Assembly: GCA_022447495.1 (NCBI GenBank)
Contig: JAKVBH010000015.1
Span: 57,041 to 121,040, forward strand
Direction: 5' to 3'
DNA length: 64,000 bases
Source: Marinovum sp.
GTDB lineage: Bacteria; Pseudomonadota; Alphaproteobacteria; Rhodobacterales; Rhodobacteraceae
A program made the position numbers and the translations under genes. Under the pieces are notes generated by a model. That model worked only from the letters and a program-made list of their open reading frames with translations. It ran no database searches and had not been told where the DNA came from. Shown one piece after another: positions 28,386-39,425 of this stretch; position 1 is the stretch's first letter, and every line of letters begins with the position of its first letter.

Positions 28386-28472
28386 ATCTATCTGGGCAAA
28401 GGGTGGATGCACTCAAACACCATTTGGTGAAACAAAGCCCTAGGTCAGAATAGACAAAAAAACGCCAAAGGT

Positions 28473-28499
28473 GGTCCGCGCCCAAATGTGGCGCGGACC
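28473..28499. repeat. Perfect 10-bp hairpin
   Basis: GGTCCGCGCC (28473-28482) and GGCGCGGACC (28490-28499) form a perfect stem with a 7-nt loop. On the minus strand the hairpin is followed, after about 10 nt, by a run of seven T (CGTTTTTTTG). It lies between the IS5 remnant and the gltA terminator, so it may be a second, weaker terminator for gltA or an IS leftover. Confidence 0.5.
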
Positions 28500-28582
28500 T
28501 GGCAGATGCGCCCCCACGCAAGGCAAAAATAAGGCGGTTTTGCCACAATTATAACCGGGCGATTGTGAAATTGATTGTTTCC

Positions 28583-28614
28583 AAATGAAAACGGCCCCGA
28601 ATGTTTCGGGGCCG
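28583..28614 (-). terminator. Rho-independent terminator of gltA
   Basis: On the minus strand CGGCCCCGAA, a 3-nt loop and TTCGGGGCCG form a 10-bp stem (28592-28614) followed by TTTTCATTT. It starts 29 nt after the gltA stop codon. Confidence 0.85.
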
Positions 28615-28642
28615 CTCAATCATTTGGTGGTGGCGTGATCGG

Positions 28643-29938
28643 CTATCGTTTTTCGATGTCGGTATAGTCGCGCAGTGTTTCGCCGAGGTAGAGTTGACGC
28701 GGACGGCCGATTTTCATGCCTGGATCGGCGAGTTGTTCTTTCCACTGCGATATCCAACCCACAGTCCGGCTCAGTGCAAAGATCGGCGTGAACATTGACG
28801 TGGGGAACCCCATCGCTTCTAGGATGATGCCGGAATAAAAGTCCACATTGGGGAAAAGTTTCTTTTCGGCAAAATAGGGATCAGCCAACGCAGCTTGCTC
28901 AAGCTCTTTGGCAACGCCGAGAACTGGGTTGTTCTCCACGCCAAGAAGATCAAGCACCTCGTCGGCGGATTGCTTCATCACGGTCGCGCGTGGGTCGAAG
29001 TTCTTGTAGACCCGGTGGCCAAAGCCCATGAGACGGAAGGGATCGTCTTTGTCTTTGGCGCGCGCGATGAACTCGGGGATACGCTCCACGGACCCGATCT
29101 CTTTGAGCATCTCAAGACAGGCTTGGTTCGCGCCGCCGTGGGCTGGCCCCCAAAGACAGGCAATGCCCGCCGCGATACAGGCAAATGGGTTCGCGCCCGA
29201 AGAAGAGGCGAGGCGCACAGTCGAAGTCGAGGCGTTCTGCTCGTGGTCGGCATGTAGCGTGAAAATACGATCCATGGCGCGGGCAAGGATCGGGTCCACC
29301 ACGTATTCTTCTGCAGGCACTGCAAAGCACATGTGCAAGAAGTTCGCCGCATAATCGAGGTCGTTGCGTGGATACACAAACGGCTGACCGATCGAGTATT
29401 TATAGGCCATGGCAGCAATGGTTGGGACCTTTGCAATCAAACGGTGCGAGGCGACTTCGCGCTGATGCGGGTCCGATATGTCGGTGCTGTCATGATAAAA
29501 GGCCGCCATTGCGCCCACGGCGCCAACCATGATGGCCATTGGATGCGCGTCACGGCGGAAGCCACGGAAAAAGTTGTGCATCTGCTCGTGGATCATTGTG
29601 TGCCGCGTGATCGTCAGCTCAAATTTTTCAAGTTCCACTGCTGAAGGCAATTCACCGTAGAGAAGTAGGTAACACACTTCCAAGTAATGCGATTTACCCG
29701 CGAGTTGATCAATCGGATACCCGCGGTGCAAAAGCTCACCTTTGCCACCATCAATAAAGGTGATTGTGCTGTCGCACGCAGACGTGGAGGTAAAGCCAGG
29801 GTCATATGTAAAAACTCCGGCTTGGGAGTAGAGCTTGCGGATGTCCAAAACGTCTGGTCCAGCCGTGGGCGAATAGATTGGTAGATCATAGCTCGCACCG
29901 TCGATGGTCAACGTCGCGGTTTTCTGGGTGTCAGCCAT
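28643..29938 (-). CDS. gltA: Citrate synthase
   Basis: GltA condenses acetyl-CoA and oxaloacetate to citrate in the TCA cycle. The 431 residues match the hexameric Gram-negative type. Visible blocks are [32 protein letters not shown], the catalytic His in [17 protein letters not shown], the second in [29 protein letters not shown] and the Asp region [24 protein letters not shown] precedes the ATG at 29938. It has its own terminator and lies downstream of gltX on the same strand. Confidence 0.97.
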   Translation of the reverse strand: MADTQKTATLTIDGASYDLPIYSPTAGPDVLDIRKLYSQAGVFTYDPGFTSTSACDSTITFIDGGKGELLHRGYPIDQLAGKSHYLEVCYLLLYGELPSAVELEKFELTITRHTMIHEQMHNFFRGFRRDAHPMAIMVGAVGAMAAFYHDSTDISDPHQREVASHRLIAKVPTIAAMAYKYSIGQPFVYPRNDLDYAANFLHMCFAVPAEEYVVDPILARAMDRIFTLHADHEQNASTSTVRLASSSGANPFACIAAGIACLWGPAHGGANQACLEMLKEIGSVERIPEFIARAKDKDDPFRLMGFGHRVYKNFDPRATVMKQSADEVLDLLGVENNPVLGVAKELEQAALADPYFAEKKLFPNVDFYSGIILEAMGFPTSMFTPIFALSRTVGWISQWKEQLADPGMKIGRPRQLYLGETLRDYTDIEKR

Positions 29939-30024
29939 GTGTGGTCCCTCTTTCTCATTGGGGCCAACGGGCCGACATGGCCCGGGGCGTGTCTCCTGGT
30001 ATAGCCACGGTCACCATAAAAGTG

Positions 30025-31434
30025 TTACGCAGCCTCAGCCGCCTCAGCCAACCGAGCGAGTGTCTCCTCGCGGCCAAGAACAAGCATCATATCGAATACA
30101 GAGGGGGTTACCGCGCGACCCGCTAATGCGGCCCGCAAAGGCCCGGCGAGTTTGCCGAATTTTGTCCCTTGGGCTTCGGCAAATGCGCCGAGGGCCGCCT
30201 CTAATTCTTCTCGGCTCCAGCTAGCATTTTGCAGATGCGGCGTCAATAAACTCAGTATACCACGGGATACCGTATCAAGGTTTTTTGAGGCTTTTTCATC
30301 TGGTGAAATGGGTCGAGAGGTGAGTATAAATTCTGCTTTTTCAGTAAGTTCTGGGAATGTCTTGGCGCGATCTTTAAGGCAATACATCGCGCTTTGCAGG
30401 CCATGCCTTTGGCCGTCGCTCAAAGAGGACAGGTCCGCAGCCTGCCGATAGGTCTCCAATTCATGCAGCAGTGCAGCATCGTCAGCTTGCGCGATATGCC
30501 GTCCTGATAGGTTTTCGAGCTTTTTGAAGTCGAAGCGCGCCGGGCTTTTGCCAATCCCTTTGAAATCGAACCATTCTTTGGCCTCTGCATCGGAGAAGAA
30601 CTCCGCATCGCCATGGCTCCAACCCAGGCGCGCCAGGTAATTGCGCATACCCGCCGCCGGGTAGCCCATGATTTGGTATTCCTCGACACCCAAGGCTCCA
30701 TGCCGTTTAGAGAGTTTTTTGCCGTCGGGACCGTGGATGAGCGGGATGTGCGCCCAAACGGGCAGGTCCCATCCCATGGCGGTGTAGATCATCATCTGAC
30801 GCGCGGCGTTGTTGAGGTGGTCATCGCCGCGGATCACATGGGTCACTCCCATGTCGTAATCGTCGACGACCACAGCCAGCATGTAGACCGGCGTGCCGTC
30901 AGAGCGCAGCAAAACCATGTCATCAAGTTGGCTGTTGCGGATGGTCACGTCGCCTTGCACTTGGTCGGCAATTACCGTTGCGCCGTTTTGCGGCGCTTTG
31001 ATACGGATCACGTAAGGCGCGTCGGGATGCGTGGTTGCGTCCGCGTCACGCCACGGCGAGCGAAAGAGCGTGGAACTCCCCTCGGCTTTGGCCGCCTCAC
31101 GGAAGGCCGCAATTTCTTCTTGGGTTGAGAAGCATCTATAGGCTTTGCCCTCGGCCAACAGTTTGTGGGCCACCTCAGCATGCCTGTCTGCCCGTTCAAA
31201 CTGGCTGATCATGTCACCATCATGGTCAAGGCCCAGCCAGGCCAAACCCTTGAGGATCGCATCCGTGGCTTCGGGCGTGGAGCGCGTGCGGTCTGTGTCC
31301 TCGATGCGCAACAGGAACTTGCCGCTGCGACCGCGGGCATAAAGCCAATTGAAGAGCGCTGTACGCGCACCACCGATATGTAAAAAGCCGGTGGGTGAGG
31401 GCGCGAAGCGGGTCACGACAGGACGATCAGACAT
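30025..31434 (-). CDS. gltX: Glutamyl-tRNA synthetase
   Basis: This 469-residue class I aminoacyl-tRNA synthetase charges tRNA with glutamate. The HIGH-like motif lies in [20 protein letters not shown], and the KMSKS-like motif reads [11 protein letters not shown]. Start ATG 31434 precedes the conserved [12 protein letters not shown]; the frame is open to 31707 but that extension belongs to no family. An AGAGG lies about 8 nt further upstream. It is divergent from comEC, with 76 nt between the starts. The gap to gltA is 86 nt. Confidence 0.96.
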   Translation of the reverse strand: MSDRPVVTRFAPSPTGFLHIGGARTALFNWLYARGRSGKFLLRIEDTDRTRSTPEATDAILKGLAWLGLDHDGDMISQFERADRHAEVAHKLLAEGKAYRCFSTQEEIAAFREAAKAEGSSTLFRSPWRDADATTHPDAPYVIRIKAPQNGATVIADQVQGDVTIRNSQLDDMVLLRSDGTPVYMLAVVVDDYDMGVTHVIRGDDHLNNAARQMMIYTAMGWDLPVWAHIPLIHGPDGKKLSKRHGALGVEEYQIMGYPAAGMRNYLARLGWSHGDAEFFSDAEAKEWFDFKGIGKSPARFDFKKLENLSGRHIAQADDAALLHELETYRQAADLSSLSDGQRHGLQSAMYCLKDRAKTFPELTEKAEFILTSRPISPDEKASKNLDTVSRGILSLLTPHLQNASWSREELEAALGAFAEAQGTKFGKLAGPLRAALAGRAVTPSVFDMMLVLGREETLARLAEAAEAA

Positions 31435-31510
31435 GGGAGCATTAACCTCTGGGTAACCATGGCGGGTGTAAGTTACCGCTTCCTTAATGGGGGCACGGGA
31501 GAGGGACAAG

Positions 31511-33550
31511 ATGCGCGCCGTGGATATGCTCTCGGCTGCTCTTCTGAGCCAGCAGGGTCGTTTGATGCCTTGGGGACCAGTGTGCTTTGGCGTAGGCATC
31601 TCCATGTTCTTTGCACTTCGGTTTGAACCTGGATGGCCGATGTTGGCCTGTGGAGGTGGAGGTGCTGTTGTCGCTGGGGTATTGGCGTTGCGTACCGACT
31701 TTGTCACAGCGGCGCTTCTTTGGGGCTGTGCCCTTTTAATGGCTGGCTTTGCTCTGGCCGGCGTGCGCGCCCACGTTGTCGCGGGACCGGTGCTCGATGG
31801 TCGGTACTATGGCCCGATTGAAGGTCGAGTGGTTGGGTTGGATCGTTCAGGCTCCGGCGCGTATCGCGTGACCCTGGACCAGGTCCGCTTGTCTCGCATG
31901 GCGCCCGACGCCATTCCCAAACGGGTGCGGATATCGCTGCATTCCGACGCTCCGGATTTACCTCCCGCGGGCGTGCGCATCATGACGACGGGGTATTTGT
32001 CTTCACCCGGCGCTCCGAATGAGCCGGGTGGTTTCGATTTTCAACGCCACGCTTGGTTTCTTGGCCTGGGCGGCGTCGGCTATACCCGCGTGCCTTTACT
32101 CTTGGCCGAACCGAAGGTCGGATGGCGTGGCATATTTGGGCTGCGCCGCGCTTTGTCGAGTTATGTCCAGCAAACTATTGACGGACCCGAAGGTGGATTT
32201 GCGGCAGCAATCACCACTGGCGACCGCTCTGGACTTGATCCAGAGCTCACCCAAGCGCTTCGCGACACCAACCTCGCGCATCTCTTGGCCATATCGGGTC
32301 TCCACATGGGGCTACTGACCGGGTTCATATTCGCGGCTTTGCAGTTGAGTCTATCGTTACTGCCCCGCACCCCTATGATGCCATCACGCAAATGGGCCGC
32401 AGTCGGCGCATTGGCGGTGGGCGCGGTCTATCTGGCACTCTCGGGCGGCAACGTGGCGACAGAGCGTGCCTTTGTTATGGTTGCCGTTGCGTTTTCTGCG
32501 GTTCTTATCGACCGACGCGCAATCTCCTTGCGATCTGTGGCAGTGGCCGCGCTTATCGTGTTGAGCCTGCGCCCAGAGGCCTTGCTCAGTCCGGGCTTCC
32601 AGATGTCTTTCGCGGCCACCATCGCGCTTGTGGCGGCATTCCAAGTGCTCACGCGTTCTAATCTCGGCGATTGCCCCGTGTGGTCTCGGCCTGTTGTTTC
32701 GCTCTTTGTGTCGGCTTCCGTTGCTGGGTTTGCCACACTCCCTTTCGCCGCCGCACATTTCAATCGCATGCCCAGTTATGGCCTGTTGGCCAACCTCTCA
32801 GCGCCGCCGGTCATGGGCATGATTGTGGTCCCGGCTGGGGTTTTGGCGGCGCTTTTGGCACCCTTTGGTTTGGACCGGATCGGTTTTTGGATCATGGAGC
32901 AAGGCCTGAACTGGATTGTCTTTGTCGCCACATCCGTCGCGTCCTGGGACGGAGCGGTGCGCCGCATTCCCGCGCCACCGTCGGCGGTGTTGGTTTTGTT
33001 GGCTTTGGGGGGACTTTGGATCGCGATCATCTTGGGACGCTGGCGTCCCGTGGGTCTGCTTCCGGTTCTGCTGGCGGGCATTCTTTGGCTTAGCCATAAC
33101 CGCGCTGATATTCTCGTGGCGCCTGGCGGGGCCCTTGTCGGAGCCATGACAGACGAGGGGCGCGCGCTCTCAAAAGACCGCGGAGCGGGATTTGTGGCCG
33201 AGATTTGGCTCGAAAACGATGGTGACGATGTCGATCAAGCGACGGCCGCGGCGCGCTGGAGCGGTGAAGGACGGTTGCGCAGCACGCCCATTCCCGGCGG
33301 TCTCTTGTTTCATGTCAATGGCAAGCGCGCACTAGCCGAAGTGACTGTCTGCCGCTCCGGTGACATCTTGATCGCCTCAGTGGATGTTTTGCCGGATCTA
33401 TCTTGGGAATGCGACATCTATGATCTCGCCCGCCTGCGCGACAGCGGTGGCTTGGCCTTCTGGGTCAAAGATGACCGCTTAGAAATGAAAACGGCCCGCG
33501 CTGCGACGGGCCGTAGGCTTTGGAATGACAAGACCCTACGGGCTCAGTAG
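31511..33550 (+). CDS. comEC: ComEC/Rec2 family competence protein
   Basis: This 679-residue inner-membrane protein has the ComEC competence domain: [40 protein letters not shown] and many hydrophobic segments. An N-terminal DUF4131-like part precedes it. ComEC forms the channel that brings single-stranded DNA into the cell. The C-terminal metallo-beta-lactamase domain of longer relatives is absent; instead there is a short soluble tail. ATG 31511 has GAGAGGGAC upstream. The last 7 nt overlap the convergent lexA gene, and the lexA terminator lies inside this coding region. Confidence 0.9.
   Translation: MRAVDMLSAALLSQQGRLMPWGPVCFGVGISMFFALRFEPGWPMLACGGGGAVVAGVLALRTDFVTAALLWGCALLMAGFALAGVRAHVVAGPVLDGRYYGPIEGRVVGLDRSGSGAYRVTLDQVRLSRMAPDAIPKRVRISLHSDAPDLPPAGVRIMTTGYLSSPGAPNEPGGFDFQRHAWFLGLGGVGYTRVPLLLAEPKVGWRGIFGLRRALSSYVQQTIDGPEGGFAAAITTGDRSGLDPELTQALRDTNLAHLLAISGLHMGLLTGFIFAALQLSLSLLPRTPMMPSRKWAAVGALAVGAVYLALSGGNVATERAFVMVAVAFSAVLIDRRAISLRSVAVAALIVLSLRPEALLSPGFQMSFAATIALVAAFQVLTRSNLGDCPVWSRPVVSLFVSASVAGFATLPFAAAHFNRMPSYGLLANLSAPPVMGMIVVPAGVLAALLAPFGLDRIGFWIMEQGLNWIVFVATSVASWDGAVRRIPAPPSAVLVLLALGGLWIAIILGRWRPVGLLPVLLAGILWLSHNRADILVAPGGALVGAMTDEGRALSKDRGAGFVAEIWLENDGDDVDQATAAARWSGEGRLRSTPIPGGLLFHVNGKRALAEVTVCRSGDILIASVDVLPDLSWECDIYDLARLRDSGGLAFWVKDDRLEMKTARAATGRRLWNDKTLRAQ
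33485..33514 (-). terminator. lexA terminator inside the comEC coding sequence
   Basis: On the minus strand ACGGCCCG, an 8-nt loop and CGGGCCGT (33491-33514) are followed by TTTTCATTTC. It lies 30 nt after the lexA stop, within the last 22 codons of comEC. Confidence 0.8.
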
Positions 33551-34236
33551 CTGCGGATCAATCCAGCCAACTTGCCCTGAACCTTGACCTGCTCCTCCGG
33601 GAACACGCGGGTCTCATAGGCCGGGTTGGCGGCTTCGAGCGCGATCGCACCGCCTTGCCGCCGGAAAAACTTGAGCGTTGCTTCGTGATCTTCGACAAGG
33701 GCCACAACAATGTCACCGTTCTCGGCCATGCTTGTTTCACGAATGATCACGACGTCACCGTCGTTGATGCCCGCATTGATCATCGAGTCGCCTTTGACTT
33801 CAAGCGCATAGTGATCTGCGCCGGAGCGGACCATTGCGCCTGGAACGGCCACGGTGTTCGACTTGTGCTGGATGGCCTCGATCGGTACGCCTGCTGCAAT
33901 CTTGCCCATCACGGGCAATTCAACTGCATGACCGACATGAATAGGCTGTGCAGATGGGGGCTTTGGTGCCGCCCCTCCATCAATCATCCGTGGGACGAAG
34001 CCTGGCTTTGCGTTCGCCAAACTGTCGGGCAGTTTCACAATCTCAAGCGCTCGAGCACGGTGAGCAAGACGCCGGATAAACCCACGCTCTTCCAACGCCG
34101 TGATCAGTCTATGGATCCCCGACTTAGACCGTAGATCAAGCGCTTCCTTCATCTCATCAAACGAGGGGGGCACGCCATCACGTTGGATGCGTTTGTTGAT
34201 AAATTCCAATAGGTCGAGTTGCTTCTTGGTGAGCAT
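33544..34236 (-). CDS. lexA: LexA repressor
   Basis: LexA represses SOS genes and self-cleaves when RecA is activated. The 230 residues have an N-terminal winged helix ([40 protein letters not shown]), the Ala-Gly cleavage site in [12 protein letters not shown], the catalytic Ser in [12 protein letters not shown] and Lys in [10 protein letters not shown]. Its promoter carries an SOS box, so it is autoregulated. It is 97 nt downstream of moeA and can be transcribed alone or with the trp-moa run. Confidence 0.97.
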   Translation of the reverse strand: MLTKKQLDLLEFINKRIQRDGVPPSFDEMKEALDLRSKSGIHRLITALEERGFIRRLAHRARALEIVKLPDSLANAKPGFVPRMIDGGAAPKPPSAQPIHVGHAVELPVMGKIAAGVPIEAIQHKSNTVAVPGAMVRSGADHYALEVKGDSMINAGINDGDVVIIRETSMAENGDIVVALVEDHEATLKFFRRQGGAIALEAANPAYETRVFPEEQVKVQGKLAGLIRSY

Positions 34237-34281
34237 AACGTCCTCCTGTTCGCGGGATTTCCGCGGCTCGATTTGCGTTAT

Positions 34282-34310
34282 GTTCTAGATGTGTTCTTGT
34301 TTTGTGTCAA
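34282..34310 (-). promoter_or_regulatory. lexA promoter with overlapping SOS box
   Basis: On the minus strand TTGACA (34305-34310), 17 nt and TAGAAC (34282-34287) form a sigma-70-like promoter. The alphaproteobacterial LexA box, GAAC-N7-GAAC (34282-34296; GTTC-N7-GTTC on the plus strand), covers the -10 element and part of the spacer. Bound LexA would block RNA polymerase. Confidence 0.85.
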
Positions 34311-34332
34311 CTCTGGCGTGTTTGGCTGGGCT

Positions 34333-35511
34333 TTATAGCGGCAGGTAAGGCATCATTGTCCCTGCCTTGTGTGGCCCGTCGTGGGGCGGGCGGACCATGA
34401 GGGCATTTGCGCTCGACAACACTGTGAGAAGCGAACTGTCTTGTCGCGCAAAAGGACGGATCCCATCTGCGGTGAGCAAAGCCCGCATGTAATGCTCTCT
34501 TGGACCATTTGGACCCATGTCCTCGGTTAAGGAGGCCTGGTCTCGGGGCGCAGGTGCTGCGGGTAAGCCTTGCATCGCGCGCACGACAGGTGCGAGGAAA
34601 ACATGGCCACAGACCATGGCAGAGACGGGATTGCCCGGTAGGCCCACCATCATCGTCCCACCCCAACGCCCCGCCATGAGCGGTTTGCCGGGACGCATAG
34701 CGACTTTGTAAAAGCTGCGCGCGGCATCAGTGTTCGTGCTCGCCATAACCTGTGCGACAATGTCATGATCGCCAACACTGGCGCCGCCTATCGTTACAAT
34801 GAGGTCGGCATCTTGGGCCAAATCGAAGCAAAGCCTGAGGCCGCTTTCGCGATCAGGGGCGATAGGCAAAAGACGGGCATCGGCCCCAAGACTACGCAAT
34901 AAAGCGTGCAACCCAAAGGTGTTAGAGGCGATGATCTGATCATCTTTCGGAACCTCGCCGGGCATGACCAACTCGTCACCAGTCGAGATCAATGCCACTT
35001 TGGGTGCGCGGTGGACTGGGACCATAGGCACATTCATTGATGCCAGAAGCGCCACGTCTTCTGGGCTGAGACGGCGGGAAGCCGCAAGTGTACTCCCGTA
35101 TTGGAAGTCACAGCCTGCAGGTCGGATGTGACTTGCCTCTTCGAGACGATCGCCCAGCGTGATCTTGTCACCCACGCGCGTGACATCCTCTTGAATGATA
35201 ATCCGTGTGGCTCCCTCCGGCACCACTCCGCCGGTGAAGATGCGTACTGCTTGTCCGGGAGAGATCACGCCGCTGAAACGATGGCCTGCAGGGGCTTCTC
35301 CAATCACTTCAAGGGTTTGGCCTTGCGAATGATCGCTTTCGCAGATCGCGTAACCGTCCATGGCTGACGCGGCAAAAGGCGGTTGATCCCGGCGCGCGGT
35401 GACATCTCGGGCCAAAACTCGGCCGGATGCTTCGATCAAGGGCACTTCTTCAACGTCGGTTGATCGTGTCAGCGCAAAGAGCGCATCGAGCGCTTGGCTG
35501 ACGGAAATCAT
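34333..35511 (-). CDS. moeA: Molybdopterin molybdenumtransferase
   Basis: MoeA inserts molybdate into adenylylated molybdopterin. The 392 residues show the family blocks [63 protein letters not shown] and [17 protein letters not shown]. It overlaps moaC by 4 nt. It follows moaC within the trp/moa operon and precedes lexA. Confidence 0.95.
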   Translation of the reverse strand: MISVSQALDALFALTRSTDVEEVPLIEASGRVLARDVTARRDQPPFAASAMDGYAICESDHSQGQTLEVIGEAPAGHRFSGVISPGQAVRIFTGGVVPEGATRIIIQEDVTRVGDKITLGDRLEEASHIRPAGCDFQYGSTLAASRRLSPEDVALLASMNVPMVPVHRAPKVALISTGDELVMPGEVPKDDQIIASNTFGLHALLRSLGADARLLPIAPDRESGLRLCFDLAQDADLIVTIGGASVGDHDIVAQVMASTNTDAARSFYKVAMRPGKPLMAGRWGGTMMVGLPGNPVSAMVCGHVFLAPVVRAMQGLPAAPAPRDQASLTEDMGPNGPREHYMRALLTADGIRPFARQDSSLLTVLSSANALMVRPPHDGPHKAGTMMPYLPL

Positions 35512-35984
35512 GGCGCTTCGAACCGTCCTGACTTGCCGCCATCTTTAAGTAAGACGCGTATATCGCTGATGTACATGGTTTTATCTGCAGCTTTAACCAT
35601 GTCATAGATCGTAAGGGCCGCCGTGGACACCGCCGTCAGCGCCTCCATCTCAACGCCCGTGCGACCCGTGGTCTTAACAGTTGCTTGAATGCGCAGTCCT
35701 GGAAGATCGGGGTCCGCTGTAAATTCTACTGATACTTTGGAGATGGGCAGAGGATGACAAAGCGGGATGAGGTCTGCGGTGCGCTTGGCCCCCATGATAC
35801 CAGCGAGGCGGGCAACGGAAATTACATCGCCTTTCTTCGCTTCACCTCGGCTGATCATGTTGAATGTCTCGCGCTGCATCGATACGGATCCGGCGGCAAC
35901 AGCAATGCGATCCGTCACAGATTTCTCTGTTATATCAACCATATGTGCGTCACCCTTGTGGTCGAAATGCGTGAGATCAGCCAT
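35508..35984 (-). CDS. moaC: Cyclic pyranopterin monophosphate synthase
   Basis: MoaC converts the MoaA product to cyclic pyranopterin monophosphate in molybdenum cofactor synthesis. The 158 residues include the signatures [33 protein letters not shown] and [19 protein letters not shown]. It overlaps trpC by 8 nt and moeA by 4 nt. Confidence 0.95.
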   Translation of the reverse strand: MADLTHFDHKGDAHMVDITEKSVTDRIAVAAGSVSMQRETFNMISRGEAKKGDVISVARLAGIMGAKRTADLIPLCHPLPISKVSVEFTADPDLPGLRIQATVKTTGRTGVEMEALTAVSTAALTIYDMVKAADKTMYISDIRVLLKDGGKSGRFEAP

Positions 35985-36798
35985 GGGCAGCCACCTGTGC
36001 AGGCGCGGGGTTCGCGATCAAAGTGCGCGTGGCACTCTCTACATCGCCTTGGCGCATGAGGCTTTCCCCAATGAGGAAGGTGCGCGCGCCATGGGCGGCC
36101 ATGTCCGAAAGGTCATCTGGCGTATAAAGCCCGCTTTCAGACACCAAAAGCCGGTCGGCTGGCACCCGTTTTGAGAGCTCCCGCGTGGTATCTAGCGTCG
36201 TCTCAAAGGTGTTGAGATTGCGGTTGTTGATGCCCAGAAGCGGTGATTTTAGCTCAAGAGCACGGTCCAGTTCGGCACCGTCATGGACCTCCAGAAGCAC
36301 ATCCATGCCCCAAGAAAACGCTGCATCTTCTAGCTCTTGTGCTTGTACATCCGACACAGAGGCCATGATGATCAAGATGCAATCGCCGCCCAAGGCCCGC
36401 GCTTCGGCGACTTGGTAGGTATCATACATGAAGTCCTTGCGCAGCGCAGGCAGCGACGTGGCCTCTCGGGCCTCAGTTAAAAACGCCTTCGCGCCTTGGA
36501 ATGACGGCGTGTCTGTGAGCACTGAAAGACAGGTCGCACCTCCAGCCTCATAGGCTTGGCCCAAGGGCGCGGGCGCGAAGTCTTCGCGGATCAAGCCTTT
36601 GGACGGGCTCGCTTTTTTGATCTCCGCAATGAGACCGTACCCAGTTTCAGAGGCCGCCATCAACGCGTTCGCAAACCCCCGCGGCGCACTGGCCGCGCGG
36701 GCTGCGTCTTCGACATCGCTTGGCGGGACCGCGGCTTTGTCGGCGGCAACCTCTTCAAGTTTATAGGCTTTTATCTTCTCAAGGATGGTCGGGGCCAT
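35977..36798 (-). CDS. trpC: Indole-3-glycerol phosphate synthase
   Basis: TrpC closes the indole ring of the anthranilate-derived intermediate in tryptophan synthesis. This 273-residue TIM barrel has the substrate lysine in [16 protein letters not shown], the catalytic lysine in [39 protein letters not shown] and [13 protein letters not shown]. The start at 36798 lies within the end of ung (20-nt overlap). Confidence 0.96.
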   Translation of the reverse strand: MAPTILEKIKAYKLEEVAADKAAVPPSDVEDAARAASAPRGFANALMAASETGYGLIAEIKKASPSKGLIREDFAPAPLGQAYEAGGATCLSVLTDTPSFQGAKAFLTEAREATSLPALRKDFMYDTYQVAEARALGGDCILIIMASVSDVQAQELEDAAFSWGMDVLLEVHDGAELDRALELKSPLLGINNRNLNTFETTLDTTRELSKRVPADRLLVSESGLYTPDDLSDMAAHGARTFLIGESLMRQGDVESATRTLIANPAPAQVAAHG

Positions 36799-37444
36799 GG
36801 CCTATCCAATCTATCTCATGCGTTCCCTGACTTTTAAGCCAGTCGTTCACGCGACTAAAGGGGCGAGAGCCGAAAAATCCGCGCCGGGCCGAAAGGGGCG
36901 AGGGATGGGCGGTCTCGATCCGCAAATGATGGGGTAACTGCACACTTTGGGCCGCCAATCGTGCATTTAACCCCCAAAGGACGAAGGCGCGCGGTCGATG
37001 ATCTAACACTTTGAGAACGTCTTCGGTCAAATCCCGCCATCCGAGTTTCGCATGTGCCCCAGCATCGCCCGCGGGCACGGTGAGTGCGGTGTTGAGCAAG
37101 AGCACGCCTTGGCCCGCCCAAAAGCGCAAATCGCCCGTGGTAGGACAGCCGCCCAAATCCTCGGTCATCTCCGTATAGATGTTCTTGAGCGACCGTGGCA
37201 GCGGCGTCACGTCGGGCTCTACCGAGAAGGCATGGCCATGGGCGTGACCGGGCGTCGGGTAGGGGTCCTGGCCCAAGATCACCACCCGCACATCGTCGGG
37301 GCCCAGGGCATCTAGTGCCGCAAAGACATGATCCGGACGCGGCAATATGGTGCGTGTGTCTGCCTCCAGAGCTGTTCGGAGCGCAGGCCATTTTTTGGCA
37401 AAAAATGGCAGCTGTGCCCACGCCGCGGGGACAGAATACGTCAT
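36779..37444 (-). CDS. ung: Uracil-DNA glycosylase
   Basis: Ung removes uracil from DNA as the first step of base excision repair. The 221 residues show the catalytic water-activating motif [17 protein letters not shown], the uracil pocket [14 protein letters not shown], and the leucine-loop motif [20 protein letters not shown]. It sits between trpD (4-nt overlap) and trpC (20-nt overlap), an unusual place for a repair gene; coupling in the trp operon is implied. Confidence 0.96.
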   Translation of the reverse strand: MTYSVPAAWAQLPFFAKKWPALRTALEADTRTILPRPDHVFAALDALGPDDVRVVILGQDPYPTPGHAHGHAFSVEPDVTPLPRSLKNIYTEMTEDLGGCPTTGDLRFWAGQGVLLLNTALTVPAGDAGAHAKLGWRDLTEDVLKVLDHRPRAFVLWGLNARLAAQSVQLPHHLRIETAHPSPLSARRGFFGSRPFSRVNDWLKSQGTHEIDWIGHGPDHP

Positions 37445-38457
37445 ACCCCGGAGGTGATCTGCGCGAGCCTGTCTACGGCGCGTTTCGCGGCACCAGAATC
37501 AATGCTCTGTGCCGCCATTTCCGCCCCTTCGCTGAGGGTGGCGGCTTTCTCTGCAACCACCAGCGCGGCGGCGGCGTTCAGGCGCACGGCATCGCGGTAG
37601 GCACCGGGTTCTCCCTCCATAAGCGCGCGGAAGGCGCTGCCGTTTTCTTCCGGCGTGCCGCCGAGGATGTCTTTGAACGGATGGGTCGGGAGCCCCGCGT
37701 CTTCGGGGTGTATTTCAAATCCGGTAATCTCACCGTCTTTTAGCGCGGCAACAGAAGTCGTGCCGGAAATGGCAATCTCATCGGTGCCATCGGAGCCATG
37801 CACCAACCATGCCGCCTCAGAGCCTAGTTCTTGCAGGGTCTCCGCCATGGGGAAGATCAAGTCGATGGCAAAGGCCCCGGTCAATTGGCGTTTGACGCCC
37901 GCGGGGTTGGTGAGTGGGCCCAGGATGTTGAAGATCGTCTTACAGCCAAGCTCTGAGCGCACGGGCATCACATGTTTGATCGCTGGGTGGTGCATGGGGG
38001 CCATCATAAAGCCGATACCCGCCTCGGCGATCGCGCGTTCCACCACATCGGCGCCCACCATCACGTCCACGCCCATTTGGGCAAGCGCATCTGCCGCGCC
38101 AGATTTGGAGCTGAGATTGCGATTGCCGTGTTTGGCCACAGGCACGCCAGCGCCCGCCACCACAAAGGCCGTGGCAGTGGAGATGTTGAGCGTACCTTTG
38201 CCATCTCCGCCCGTGCCCACGATGTCCATGGCCCCTTCGGGCGCAGAAACGGGAACGCACTTGGCGCGCATCACGGTGGCAGCGGCGGCGTATTCGGCCA
38301 CGGATTCCCCGCGCGCCCGCATCGCCATCAACAGCCCGCCCATCTGTGCGGGGGTCGCTGTGCCTTCGAAAAGCTCTTCAAAGGCGAGGCGTGCTTGCGC
38401 TTTTGACAAGGGCCCCTCGGAGGCAGCAAAGATCAGGGGTTTCATGGCGTCGCTCAT
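37441..38457 (-). CDS. trpD: Anthranilate phosphoribosyltransferase
   Basis: TrpD joins anthranilate and phosphoribosyl pyrophosphate in tryptophan synthesis. The 338 residues include the PRPP site [57 protein letters not shown] and [18 protein letters not shown]. It is downstream of trpG with a 168-nt gap in which I see no gene, and overlaps ung by 4 nt. Confidence 0.96.
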   Translation of the reverse strand: MSDAMKPLIFAASEGPLSKAQARLAFEELFEGTATPAQMGGLLMAMRARGESVAEYAAAATVMRAKCVPVSAPEGAMDIVGTGGDGKGTLNISTATAFVVAGAGVPVAKHGNRNLSSKSGAADALAQMGVDVMVGADVVERAIAEAGIGFMMAPMHHPAIKHVMPVRSELGCKTIFNILGPLTNPAGVKRQLTGAFAIDLIFPMAETLQELGSEAAWLVHGSDGTDEIAISGTTSVAALKDGEITGFEIHPEDAGLPTHPFKDILGGTPEENGSAFRALMEGEPGAYRDAVRLNAAAALVVAEKAATLSEGAEMAAQSIDSGAAKRAVDRLAQITSGV

Positions 38458-38625
38458 GGCGAACTCCTTTGGAATACAAGGCCTATGGACATTGATCGGT
38501 CGTCACCAGGTTCAGTCCAAATTTGCTCAGTTTTAGAAACTTGGTCACAGTAATATTGGGCTATTGCAAGGCCAAGTGACGCAGATTTGGGCAATTTTGG
38601 CGAAACCGTTAAGCGGCACGCCGCG

Positions 38626-39207
38626 TCAGGCAGGCACTTTCATCTCATCAAGGAAGTTTTGGAGTATCGCGTGGCCATGCTCGGAGCGGATGCTCTCGGG
38701 GTGGAATTGCACGCCAAACAGCGGCAGGTCGCGGTGTTGCAGGCCCATGATGGTGCCATCTGCCAATTCAGCGGTGATCTCTAAGCTCTCGGGCAAAGTC
38801 TCGCGGTCTATGATGAGCGAATGATAGCGGGTGGCCTCAAAGGGTGAGGGGAGGCCTTTGAATATGCCGCGCCCGGTGTGATGCATCGTGCCCATCTTGC
38901 CGTGCACGATCTCATGACAGCGGGAAACGTCTCCACCCATAGCTTGGCCCAGGGTTTGGTGCCCCAGGCAGACACCCAAAAGCGGAGTATGTGTTTCGGC
39001 GGCCGCATCGACCATGGCCAGGCAAATGCCCGCTTCATTGGGCGTCGCGGGACCAGGGGAAAGCACGATGCCCTCTGGCTTCAGCGCCATGGCCTCTTGT
39101 ACGTTGAGTGTGTCGTTGCGCACCACACGCACATCGGCACCCAGTTGGCCCAAATAATGGACAAGGTTGTAGGTGAAGCTGTCGTAATTATCGATAAGCA
39201 GCAGCAT
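38626..39207 (-). CDS. trpG: Anthranilate synthase component II (glutamine amidotransferase)
   Basis: TrpG provides ammonia from glutamine to TrpE. The 193-residue class I amidotransferase has MLLLIDNYDSFTYNLVHYLG at the N-terminus, the catalytic Cys in LLGVCLGHQTLGQAMGG and His-Glu in GVQFHPESIRSEHG. It may also serve p-aminobenzoate synthase. No trpE or pabB is in the window. The start at 39207 is fixed by the family N-terminus; the frame is open to 39339. Confidence 0.95.
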   Translation of the reverse strand: MLLLIDNYDSFTYNLVHYLGQLGADVRVVRNDTLNVQEAMALKPEGIVLSPGPATPNEAGICLAMVDAAAETHTPLLGVCLGHQTLGQAMGGDVSRCHEIVHGKMGTMHHTGRGIFKGLPSPFEATRYHSLIIDRETLPESLEITAELADGTIMGLQHRDLPLFGVQFHPESIRSEHGHAILQNFLDEMKVPA

Positions 39208-39425
39208 GGCGTGGGCCTTGATCCTTGGGGTGCAAATAAAGGTGGAGGCAGGCACCCCCGTCGGGGTATACTTCTCGCGAAACCGCTTTGGCGCGTCAAG
39301 CAGATCACGTCTGTTGCGGCCAATCGGTACATGGACCAAATCCGTCTCAACGAGGTTTGGCCGGCCAAGAGGTATGCGAAAGCGTCATCCGGGGTGGGGG
39401 ACGTGATGAGAGTGGGAGCCTGCGT

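Noticed and set aside
38458..38625. Possible leader or attenuator between trpG and trpD
   Set aside because: I found no Trp-rich leader peptide and no stem with a T run in this 168-nt gap.
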